Source of the DNA: CAWKMN01 sp963850765
GTDB taxonomy: Bacteria > Chloroflexota > Anaerolineae > Aggregatilineales > Aggregatilineaceae
Length of the DNA stretch: 64,000 bases
NCBI GenBank assembly: GCA_963850765.1
Contig: CAWKMN010000009.1
Coordinates: forward strand, 186,001 to 250,000
Reading direction: 5' to 3'
Position numbers and translations under genes: made by a program. The first letter of the stretch is position 1; each line of letters starts with the position of its first letter. Under the pieces are notes generated by a model. It was not told the DNA's origin. It saw only the letters and a program-made list of their open reading frames with translations, and searched no databases. Below, in pieces: positions 37,867-44,990 of the stretch.

Positions 37867-39354
37867 TCACTCGCCCACCTGCCACAGCACCACCGAGGCG
37901 GTGGCTTCCGTTTCGCCGGGGCGAGGATAGCCGATCAGGCGCGTGGCGCTGAAATTCACCTCGTCGAAGCGCAGACCGATCGGCGGGCTTTCGGCCAGCA
38001 CGTACACCGTGCCGAACTGTTTCAGCGCGGCGCGGATTTCCTTCAGGCCGGGCGCGGTTGGGCAGGCCATGTGATATCCCACCGTATCGTAATAATTGGC
38101 GCGCTGGCAGCTATCCGGGAACATGCTGGCGATCAGCGGCACGCCCGTCGCTCCGATCGTGGCAGGGAACGCTTCAGTCGCCTCGCGCAGCCCGAATCCG
38201 GCACTGTGCCCGGTGATATATTCGACGCGCAGCTCGTCGGACAGCTGCATATCGCCGGGATCGTCGTAGGCGGTGCGGGCAAATGGGATCAGCCCGGCCG
38301 CCAGCACGAGCACGATCGCGGCCGTGAGTATCCACCCGGCGCGCGCTGGTCGCTCGACCAACCGTCCCCAGCCCAGCCCGGCCAGGATCAGCGCCAGCGG
38401 CAGGCCGGCGACAAAATGGCGCGGGCGAACATCGTTGCCAAACACGGCCATCACCAGCACCGGGACGATACACCCGGCGGCCAGCAGCACATCCAGCCAG
38501 CGGTCCCGGCCTGATATGGGGTCCGCTCGGAGCGCGCGGTACACCAGCAGGATCAGCAGGCCGGCCAGCAGCAGCACGGCCCACGCCAGCGTTCCGAAGC
38601 CGGTGAGCTGGTCCCACAGGCGGGTCAGGTTATCGTTCAGGGCCAGCCCGCCGCCGCGCTGATCGTCCGTGCCGACCCAGCCGAACGCGATCCCAAAGTC
38701 GCCTCCTTTCGCGGCGAGATAGACCAGCGGCACCGCGAAACAGGCCGCCACCACCGCGCCGATCAGAGCCAGTGCCGCCGCGCGCCGCCGCCAGGAGAAC
38801 GATCCGGCGAACCCCACGATCAGCGCGACCGCCAGCCCGAACGGGAGCGCCGTAAGTTTAAACAGCACGGCGGCAGACAGTGCAATTCCCGCCAGAACCG
38901 CGGCAAGCCGCTCTCCACGCGCCGCCCAGAGCACCGCCGCCCACACCGCCACCACGATCCACGCGCCGGCCTGTGCATCACTCAGGGCGAGCCGCTCGAA
39001 GAAAAACAGGTACGGCGACGCGATCCACAGCGCCCCGGCCAGCAGCGCCGCCCGATCCCCGGCCAGCCGCGCGGCCAGCGCATAACCCGCCGCCAGCCCG
39101 ATCATCGCCACCAGGATCGTCGCCATACGCCCGGCATAGACGGGGTTGCCTTGAGGATCGAGCAGGGCGATCGGCCAGTGATTCACGATCTTGCCGTCCC
39201 CGATCGCCCAGAAGGGATGGCCGTCCCACACTCTTTCGGCGCGCTCCAGGTGCAGCCCTTCGTCATTGTGGAGCGGCAGGCTGTCGAGCGCCAAAATCCG
39301 CGTGCCCCACAGGACCAGCAGCAGGATGACCGCGATCAGCCAGCGGCGTTTCAT
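37867..39354 (-). CDS. PMT/GT39-like membrane glycosyltransferase
   Basis: 495 residues with about ten hydrophobic helices. The first loop has LPLHNDEGLHLERAE, the DE-type acidic motif used by lipid-phosphate-sugar-dependent glycosyltransferases such as ArnT and PMT, and a soluble C-terminal part (about 390-495). Donor and acceptor are unknown. It interrupts the ccm cluster and has no evident role in cytochrome maturation, though it may be co-transcribed. Confidence 0.75.
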   Translation of the reverse strand: MKRRWLIAVILLLVLWGTRILALDSLPLHNDEGLHLERAERVWDGHPFWAIGDGKIVNHWPIALLDPQGNPVYAGRMATILVAMIGLAAGYALAARLAGDRAALLAGALWIASPYLFFFERLALSDAQAGAWIVVAVWAAVLWAARGERLAAVLAGIALSAAVLFKLTALPFGLAVALIVGFAGSFSWRRRAAALALIGAVVAACFAVPLVYLAAKGGDFGIAFGWVGTDDQRGGGLALNDNLTRLWDQLTGFGTLAWAVLLLAGLLILLVYRALRADPISGRDRWLDVLLAAGCIVPVLVMAVFGNDVRPRHFVAGLPLALILAGLGWGRLVERPARAGWILTAAIVLVLAAGLIPFARTAYDDPGDMQLSDELRVEYITGHSAGFGLREATEAFPATIGATGVPLIASMFPDSCQRANYYDTVGYHMACPTAPGLKEIRAALKQFGTVYVLAESPPIGLRFDEVNFSATRLIGYPRPGETEATASVVLWQVGE

Positions 39355-39386
39355 AACACCCTCGCATAACCCGTTAAAAAAGACCT

Positions 39387-39510
39387 GAACCGCAGAGACG
39401 CAGAGGACGCGGAGAAAGAGCTAAAGAAAAAGGAGAAACGACCAGGGAGCACCGCCATTATCTCTCTTTGCCTTAAGAGACTCTGTGCTCTCTGCGTCTC
39501 GGCGGTTCCT
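39387..39510. repeat. inverted pair of CAGAG period-9 arrays
   Basis: Left arm GAACCGCAGAGACGCAGAGG, continuing ACGCGGAG (39387-39417). Right arm CTCTGTGCTCTCTGCGTCTC, continuing GGCGGTTCC (about 39481-39509). The centre is unrelated sequence with no double hairpin, so the arms can exist without the usual core. Confidence 0.65.
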
Positions 39511-39539
39511 TTTTTCTCGTTTTTTCTCCGTGATCGCTT

Positions 39540-40376
39540 CTATTCTTCCACCACAAAATCGAACAGCGCGTAACCCGCCGCCAGATAGATCACGTCGGCC
39601 ACGCCGAGCAGTTGGATCCACGGCAGCCAGTCCTCTTGCGGCAGGCCGTCGAGAATGGCTGTACTCGCCCGCACCGCGCTGATCAGCACCGGCAGCACCA
39701 CCGGCATCAGAATGATCGGCAGCAGGGTTTCGCGGGCGCGGGCATGGACGCTCATGCTCGACAGCAGCGTGCCGATGGTTGTGAAGCCCACGCTGCCCAA
39801 CACGACGATCACGAGCAGCAGCGGCTTGACCAGCGTCACATTAAATAGCACCGTCAGCAGGAACATCAGCACCAGGCCGATCACCAGCACGAACAGCAGA
39901 TTGCCGATCATCTTGCCGAAAAACAGCGCGCTGCGGTCGATCGGGGCGAGCAGCAGCGCGTCCAGGCTGCCGCGATCCTTCTCCGCGGCGAGGCTGCGCC
40001 CCAGGCCGAGAATCCCCGCGAAGACGATCGTGACCCACAGCACGCCGGCGACGGTGCTTCGGCGCGCTTCCGCGTCCAGTTCGAGCGCGAGGCTGAAGAC
40101 CAGCACCGTCATGAGCGTGAACAGGATCATCGAGTTGATCAGTTCGCGGCTGCGGATTTCGGCGCGCAGGTCCTTCCACGCGACCGCGCCGACCACGCGC
40201 CAGTACGGGGTAATCGCGCGTCTGCGCCGGGCGGATTTAGCCTCACCCCCGTCCGACCTTCGGTCGGCATCCCTCTCCACGCCGTAGAGAGGGGGAACCG
40301 GAGACTCGGCCACAGGAGCGCCTCCCCTCTCCATCTCATGGAGAGGGGATTGAGGGGTGAGGCTGGTTTTGCTCAT
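39540..40376 (-). CDS. ccmB: heme exporter CcmB with repeat-derived N-terminal insert
   Basis: Six-helix ABC permease of the CcmAB complex that releases holo-CcmE from CcmC. 278 residues against about 220 for typical CcmB. The extra length lies at residues 5-46, where the protein reads SLTPQSPLHEMERGGAPVA and later VERDADRRSDGGEA, a translation of the palindromic repeat at 40239-40364. Family sequence begins at about 55 (YWRVVGAVAWKDLRAEIRSR) and includes GLGRSLAAEKDRGSLDALLL. The start ATG overlaps the ccmA stop as ATGA (40376-40373), so translation really does begin before the insert. No stop interrupts it. Confidence 0.9.
   Translation of the reverse strand: MSKTSLTPQSPLHEMERGGAPVAESPVPPLYGVERDADRRSDGGEAKSARRRRAITPYWRVVGAVAWKDLRAEIRSRELINSMILFTLMTVLVFSLALELDAEARRSTVAGVLWVTIVFAGILGLGRSLAAEKDRGSLDALLLAPIDRSALFFGKMIGNLLFVLVIGLVLMFLLTVLFNVTLVKPLLLVIVVLGSVGFTTIGTLLSSMSVHARARETLLPIILMPVVLPVLISAVRASTAILDGLPQEDWLPWIQLLGVADVIYLAAGYALFDFVVEE
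40239..40364. repeat. 126-bp palindromic element inside ccmB, in frame
   Basis: On the minus strand from AGCCTCACCCCTCAATCC to GACGGGGGTGAGGCT. Two hairpins: CCCCTCTCCAT...ATGGAGAGGGG and CCCTCTCTACG...CGTGGAGAGGG; near the end is CCGACCGAAGGTCGG. 126 bp equals 42 codons; removing it joins MSKT directly to KSARRRRAIT. Confidence 0.8.
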
Positions 40377-41089
40377 CGCGTGGTGGCGGCTCCTGTCGTG
40401 TCGGCGTACAGCATCGGCAGCGCATCAAAGGTGATGTCGCGCGTGGGCGCGTCAAACGCGATCTTGCCCCGGCTGAGGATGGCGATCCGGTCGGCCAGGG
40501 CGTGCCCGCGCTGCAAATCGTGGGTGGTCATGATCACCGTGCGCCCGGCGACCGCCACATCGCGCAGCAGGTGATCGAGCAGGGCGGCGGCGTCTACATC
40601 CAGCCCGGTATACGGCTCGTCCAGGATCAGCACGGCGGGATCATGCAGGATCGCGCGGGCGATAGCGAGCCGCTGCTGCATGCCCCGGCTGTAGGTCTGC
40701 ACGATGTCGCGCGCCCGTTTCCACAGCCCGACGCGCCGCAGGATCGCTTCGACCCGCTCGCGCCGCTCGTCCGCCGGGATGTCATACAGCCGCGCGAAAA
40801 ACAGCAGATTTTCCTCGGCGGTCAGCGTGTCATACAGCAGCGGGAGATGGCTCACGACGCCCAACTGCGCGCGGACATAATCCGCTTCGCCAGGAAGCTC
40901 CCACCCGCCAATGCGGACCGTGCCGCTGGTCGGACGCGCCAGCGCCGACAGGATGCGCAGCAGCGTCGTCTTGCCGGAGCCGTTCGGGCCGAGCAGAGTC
41001 AAAAATTCCCCGCGCGCCACGTCCAGATCCAGGCCGCGCAGCACGGGGTTGAGGCCGAACACTTTCGTCAGGTTGCGGACTTCAATCAT
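40373..41089 (-). CDS. ccmA: heme exporter ATP-binding protein CcmA
   Basis: 238-residue ABC ATPase. Walker A GPNGSGKTT (about 34-42), Q-loop region VVSHLPLLYD, signature YSRGMQQRLAIARA, Walker B VLILDEPYTGLD and switch TTHD are complete. It powers CcmB-dependent release of heme-loaded CcmE. Overlaps ccmB by 4 bases and the upstream cytochrome lipoprotein gene by 8, so the three are translationally coupled. Confidence 0.93.
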   Translation of the reverse strand: MIEVRNLTKVFGLNPVLRGLDLDVARGEFLTLLGPNGSGKTTLLRILSALARPTSGTVRIGGWELPGEADYVRAQLGVVSHLPLLYDTLTAEENLLFFARLYDIPADERRERVEAILRRVGLWKRARDIVQTYSRGMQQRLAIARAILHDPAVLILDEPYTGLDVDAAALLDHLLRDVAVAGRTVIMTTHDLQRGHALADRIAILSRGKIAFDAPTRDITFDALPMLYADTTGAATTR

Positions 41090-42905
41090 CTTGATCCAGC
41101 AGGGGGAGCAGGCGCTCCGTCAGGATAGCGCGCCGTTCCTCGTAAACCGCATCGTCCACATGCCCGGCCTCATACGCATCATCGAGCGTGGCGATCGCGC
41201 GCAGCAGCTCCTCTTTGCCCGCGGACGGATCCGGCGGGGTCCAATGGCCCAGCGCGGCCACCGGCACCTGCACCGTTCCGCGCTGACGCCACCACAGCAC
41301 CCCGGCCAGCGCGACGACCGCCAACCCCGCCGCGCCCAGGATCATCGGCAGCGTGTTGGTATCGTCATCCGTGCTGGCGGCAGTGCCTGGCGTGGGGGGC
41401 ATCACGTTCAGCGTGCGGGTGGGCCGTCCGATCAGCTCAAACACGAGATGGCCATCAGCGTCGGTGGCTGTGGTCAGGTCGTGCGCCTTGACCAGCGAAA
41501 AATCGCTGTCCGGGTCAACCTGTTCGCCCGCCTCAAGCTCGGTGATGCGCACGCCGCCCTCCGAAACCCGGCCGCGCCATTCGCCAACCGGGTCAAACTG
41601 CTCGCTCGAAAACTCGACGGTGTCATTCGGGATCAGGACGGTGGCATCGAGCACCGGGTAACCCATCACCTGATCGATCACCGCGCCGCTTTCGTAAGGC
41701 ACATAGTAGGCGACGGTGATGGTGTGCATCTGTCCAGGGCGCAGCGGCCAGGTATCCTGCACCACCGGCACGCCGTCCACCACCTCGACCACGTAACGTT
41801 GGCTGTCTTCGCTCTGCATCGGCTGGATGCCAAACGCGCCGACCGGCAGTTCGAGCGCGGCGGACACAAACCAATCGTGCGCCCCGGCGGTTTTCTCGTG
41901 CGTCACGATCCGGTCGCTGTTATTGACCAGTTCCAGCCGCAGCCAGACTTCCAGGCCGAAATCCTCAATGGGGGCGAAATTGATCAGCATCTGCGCCCAC
42001 GAGATGGCGATGTCGGCGGTGTCGGTGGTGCGCTCGTACAGCGTCATGTCCTGCACGAGTTCGCTCTCGTCGCCCTGAATGGGGTGGATCTGCGTGCCCT
42101 GCGGGACATCCTGATAGCGCGTCTGGATCAGGTACATATAACCCTGCGCGCGGGGGATATTTTCAAACGTGTACGAGTTGTCTTCTGCCGACGACGTGTC
42201 GAATGTCCCGGCGAGGTTGCCCTGCTCATCCAGCACGTATAACTGAACGTCGAGATCCGGCGGGATGACTTCGCCGCCCGCCGTGCCCTGCACCAGTTTG
42301 CCGCGCACGGTCAGCACCTCGCCGGTGGATACGGCAACCGGGGCGGGGGTGGCCTGCTCCTCGGACGAGGCAGCCGCGCCGCCCATCATACTGGCCGGGT
42401 CGAATTCGAGAACGAATCTCACCAGGCTGTCAAGCTCGTGCGCGCTGAACTGCTCCCCGAAGCTGGCCGGCATGATATTCTCGTAGCCGTCCACAACATA
42501 CGCGCCGGGATCGACAATCGACTGGTGGACGTAATCGGCGGGGGCCACGCCCTCGATGCGTGTGGCAGCGCTGTCGCGCATATTGCTCAGGCTCGGACCC
42601 TGCGATGCATCCTGCGCGCCATGGCATTGGGCACAGTTCGCGAGATACAGCTCGAAGCCCAGATCATAATCCGCCGAGGCCAGATCGGTCTCGCCCGTGT
42701 CGCCGGCTGCCGGTTCCGTGGTTTCGACGGCCTGCGCCCCGGCCGGTTCCGGGGTAGTCGCCTGTGTTGGCGCTTGAGCCACCGTCGGCGCGGCCAGAAT
42801 TTCGCGCTCCGAGACGATCTCCGGCTCGCCGGACAAACTCACGCCGCAGGCGCTCAACAGCATTGCCAGCGGCAGCATACCCATCCAGATTGCACGTTTC
42901 AGCAT
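41082..42905 (-). CDS. cytochrome c lipoprotein with C-terminal membrane anchor, in ccm operon
   Basis: 607 residues. Lipoprotein signal LAMLLSACG, acidic linker, then a cytochrome c domain (CAQCH at about 90) with a distal Met in ENIMPASF. A long beta-rich extracellular region follows with repeated YVVEVVDG/TVAYYVPY strands, a transmembrane helix near 525-545, and a short helical tail (LLRAIATLDDAYEAGHVDDA) like the cytoplasmic part of CcmI/CcmH-type proteins. The combination within the ccm cluster suggests a heme-containing partner of cytochrome assembly or an electron donor; I know no named family with this layout. ATG 42905 is preferred to a TTG four codons upstream. Confidence 0.75.
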   Translation of the reverse strand: MLKRAIWMGMLPLAMLLSACGVSLSGEPEIVSEREILAAPTVAQAPTQATTPEPAGAQAVETTEPAAGDTGETDLASADYDLGFELYLANCAQCHGAQDASQGPSLSNMRDSAATRIEGVAPADYVHQSIVDPGAYVVDGYENIMPASFGEQFSAHELDSLVRFVLEFDPASMMGGAAASSEEQATPAPVAVSTGEVLTVRGKLVQGTAGGEVIPPDLDVQLYVLDEQGNLAGTFDTSSAEDNSYTFENIPRAQGYMYLIQTRYQDVPQGTQIHPIQGDESELVQDMTLYERTTDTADIAISWAQMLINFAPIEDFGLEVWLRLELVNNSDRIVTHEKTAGAHDWFVSAALELPVGAFGIQPMQSEDSQRYVVEVVDGVPVVQDTWPLRPGQMHTITVAYYVPYESGAVIDQVMGYPVLDATVLIPNDTVEFSSEQFDPVGEWRGRVSEGGVRITELEAGEQVDPDSDFSLVKAHDLTTATDADGHLVFELIGRPTRTLNVMPPTPGTAASTDDDTNTLPMILGAAGLAVVALAGVLWWRQRGTVQVPVAALGHWTPPDPSAGKEELLRAIATLDDAYEAGHVDDAVYEERRAILTERLLPLLDQDD

Positions 42906-42926
42906 ATAGTTAACCAATCGCTCACT

Positions 42927-43314
42927 TTATGAGGGTCGCCGGGCCTGCCGGAAGGCCGCGACGGCGGCATCGATGCGGGCCTGCTGCTCGTAGACGTCGT
43001 CCTGAAGCTCGTCCATCCGGGCGACGATCGCGGCGTACACCCGGATCAGATAGAACTCGCTGCGCGACGTAGGTTTCGTCGACCAGCTTGCCCATATCGT
43101 AGTCAAAATCCAGATCGCGGATCGCGCGCAGGATGCGCAGTCGTTCGGACGCCAGCAGTTCCAGCGCCCGGTTTTGCTGGGCGGTGCCACCCAGCGGCGC
43201 GGGCTGGCGTTCCTGGTCATCATCCGACCGGCTCTCCAGGATCGGGAACAGCACCGCTACGGCCATCGCCCCGGCCAACCCGATAGCAAAAAGCGTTATT
43301 TCAAGTGACAGCAT
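42927..43314 (-). CDS. CcmI-like membrane protein, one frameshift
   Basis: About 128 residues. One N-terminal helix (LEITLFAIGLAGAMAVAVLF) and a cytoplasmic helical domain with RLRILRAIRDLDFDYDMGKL, the pattern of the CcmI N-terminal region. The frame must skip one base near 43058-43066 (DETYVA to SEFYLIRVY) to reach the conserved tail ending FRQARRPS. ATG 43314 follows GAGAAAG. Placed between ccmG and the cytochrome lipoprotein. Role in apocytochrome handling is inferred from context. Confidence 0.65.
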
Positions 43315-43436
43315 GTCTTTCTCATTCAGTGTGAAATGTGGCACGCGCCCGCGGCGCAAACGCGCCTGTAAACCAAAAATCCGGCTGTAAATCTATGTAT
43401 CTGTCCCGTAAGGGGGTATCAAAAACACGGTTCTTC

Positions 43437-43464
43437 GTAGGGGCGTATTGCAATACGCCCCTAC
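43437..43464. repeat. 28-bp perfect palindrome, second copy
   Basis: Identical to 24113-24140 (GTAGGGGCGTATTG joined to its reverse complement). It lies in the 43315-43502 gap between the CcmI-like gene and ccmG. Confidence 0.8.
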
Positions 43465-43502
43465 AGATTACGTGCAATTCCCGTGCAATTATTTATAGAC
43501 GC

Positions 43503-44144
43503 CTACGACTCGCCCATCGCACGCTCGATCTCGCTGCGCAGATCGGCCTCTTTGGGCGTCGAGATAAAGTGCCGCATGATCTCGCCGTCCCCATTAATAA
43601 TAAACGTCTCCGGGATGCCGGTGATGCGGTAATCTTTTTCCATGCGGCCGCCCTGATCGGGCGCGTGCGGATACGTCAGGCCGTATTTGACCACGTAATC
43701 GTAGGCCGCGCTGTCGGTGTCCTCGGTGTTAACGCCCAGGAACACAACGTTCCGATCCTTATACTCGTTCCAGATACGCTCGAACATCGGCGCTTCCTGC
43801 TGGCACGGGATGCACCAGCTTGCCCAGAAGTTCAACACGACGGTTTTACCCTTCAGCGCGTCGAGATCCAGCGGCTCGCCGGCCATCGCCACCCGGTCCC
43901 AGTCCCAGACCGTCACGGCGAACTCCGGGGCAGGGCCTTCGGTGGGCGTTTCCTTGCTGCGGTCGTACAGCGCATAGCCGATCACCCCCAGCGCGCCGAT
44001 CGCCAGCAGGACCAGCGTCACCATCAGCGGCGAGAGCTTCTGCTCGACCGGCGCGGTCTGCGATTGGGACGTTTCCCCGGCGGCTTGCTGTAACCACTCC
44101 GGCAGTTGTTCCGCGCTCGATGTTGTGTGTTGTTGTTCAGCCAC
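43503..44144 (-). CDS. ccmG: thiol:disulfide oxidoreductase CcmG/ResA
   Basis: 213 residues: a ~38-residue cytoplasmic N-terminus, one membrane helix (about 40-60, LMVTLVLLAIGALGVIGYAL) and a periplasmic thioredoxin fold with FWASWCIPCQQEAP as the redox CxxC and cis-Pro in TGIPETFIIN. It keeps apocytochrome c haem-binding cysteines reduced. The EYKDRNVVFLGVNTED segment is typical of TlpA/ResA. Lies between ccmH and the CcmI-like gene. Confidence 0.9.
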   Translation of the reverse strand: MAEQQHTTSSAEQLPEWLQQAAGETSQSQTAPVEQKLSPLMVTLVLLAIGALGVIGYALYDRSKETPTEGPAPEFAVTVWDWDRVAMAGEPLDLDALKGKTVVLNFWASWCIPCQQEAPMFERIWNEYKDRNVVFLGVNTEDTDSAAYDYVVKYGLTYPHAPDQGGRMEKDYRITGIPETFIINGDGEIMRHFISTPKEADLRSEIERAMGES

Positions 44145-44176
44145 GCTCGTTTTACCCTCAAAATAATCCTATTTTG

Positions 44177-44311
44177 GCCGTTAGCTATTAGCTGTTAGCG
44201 ATTAGCCACGGTGCCAGATGCCAGCTTGTTCTTGCTTCAGCCCGAATTCGTCTCCGCACACGGAGTGAGGCCGTTGGCTTTTAGCTAACGGCTAACTGCT
44301 CATCGCTAACA
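44177..44311. repeat. inverted pair of heptad arrays between ccmH and ccmG
   Basis: Left arm GCCGTTA GCTATTA GCTGTTA GCGATTA (44177-44204). Right arm, six 7-mers GCCGTTG GCTTTTA GCTAACG GCTAACT GCTCATC GCTAACA (44270-44311), which turns from the forward to the inverted class and ends 8 bases from the ccmH stop codon. The ~65-base centre contains no CCCTCTCC core. Confidence 0.75.
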
Positions 44312-44318
44312 GCTTTCT

Positions 44319-44990
44319 TTAATCCAATCCCCGCAGATCGCGCTCCAGGCGCTCCATAAGCTCCGCCGAGAGATCGTCCGGCACCGGGCGGCGGTTCAGC
44401 TTGCCCTCCGAGCGGCGCATGACCTGCCCGGTCTGGTGGCCGCGCTGCCGCAGCCGCCGCACCTGGAACGCGCCGACCACTCCGATCGCCAGCGCCAGCA
44501 CGACCGGCACGGCGAACACCAGCAGACGATCCGAGCGGTCGCGCGGGACCGCCGAGACGTCGTTGCCGTAGCGCTCGACAAAATAATCGATGATCTCATC
44601 TTCGTTACGGCCCTGGCTCAACTGGCGGGCGATCTCCTCGCGCCACTGGCGGCAGGCGATGCTCTCGCACTCGTCCAGGGGGATCCCCTCGCACACGTCG
44701 CAGTACATCTTGCTCGCCACGCGGTTGATCTGATCCCACGTCACGCCGGGCGGCAGCGGGAACTCGCCACCGTTTCCCCCGCCATCCTGCGCCGCGACGG
44801 GCAGCACGTCCGCCGTGAAGATCAGCATGGCGAGCAGGATCAGCGCAAGGATGATATTTACCCCTATCCCCCCAACCCCCTTTCCCCGCACGCAGAGAAA
44901 GGGGGAGCTGCTAAGTCCCTCTCCGTTTACGGGGAGGGATTTAGGGAGGGGTAAACAACGCGAAGACTGATTAAACTTAAGGCGTTTCAT
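44319..44990 (-). CDS. ccmH: CcmH-type haem lyase subunit with repeat-derived insert in its signal region
   Basis: 223 residues. MKRLKFNQSS is followed by a 33-residue translation of the TTTACCCCT repeat (LPLPKSLPVNGEG...FLCVRGKG), then the hydrophobic signal core (IILALILLAMLIFTADVLP) and VAAQ. The mature part has the CcmH fold: YCDVCEGIPLDECESIACRQ with its CxxC, then DEIIDYFVERYG and an anchor helix (LLVFAVPVVLALAIGVVGAF). CcmH reduces apocytochrome for haem attachment. The start ATG directly follows the ccmF TAG (44991-44993), so it is translationally coupled. The insert makes the signal N-region about 43 residues long, which could affect export. Confidence 0.88.
   Translation of the reverse strand: MKRLKFNQSSRCLPLPKSLPVNGEGLSSSPFLCVRGKGVGGIGVNIILALILLAMLIFTADVLPVAAQDGGGNGGEFPLPPGVTWDQINRVASKMYCDVCEGIPLDECESIACRQWREEIARQLSQGRNEDEIIDYFVERYGNDVSAVPRDRSDRLLVFAVPVVLALAIGVVGAFQVRRLRQRGHQTGQVMRRSEGKLNRRPVPDDLSAELMERLERDLRGLD
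44857..44955. repeat. 99-bp palindromic element inside ccmH, in frame
   Basis: On the minus strand TTTACCCCTCCCTAAATCCC to GGGGGGATAGGGGTAAA, with CCCCGTAAACGG and CCCCCTTTCTC...GGGGAAAGGGGG. 99 bp is exactly 33 codons, no stop in the read frame. Confidence 0.8.

Noticed and set aside
40911..42242. 443-residue frame antisense to the cytochrome lipoprotein
   Set aside because: Antisense shadow rich in His/Arg; the other strand has a lipoprotein signal and CxxCH.
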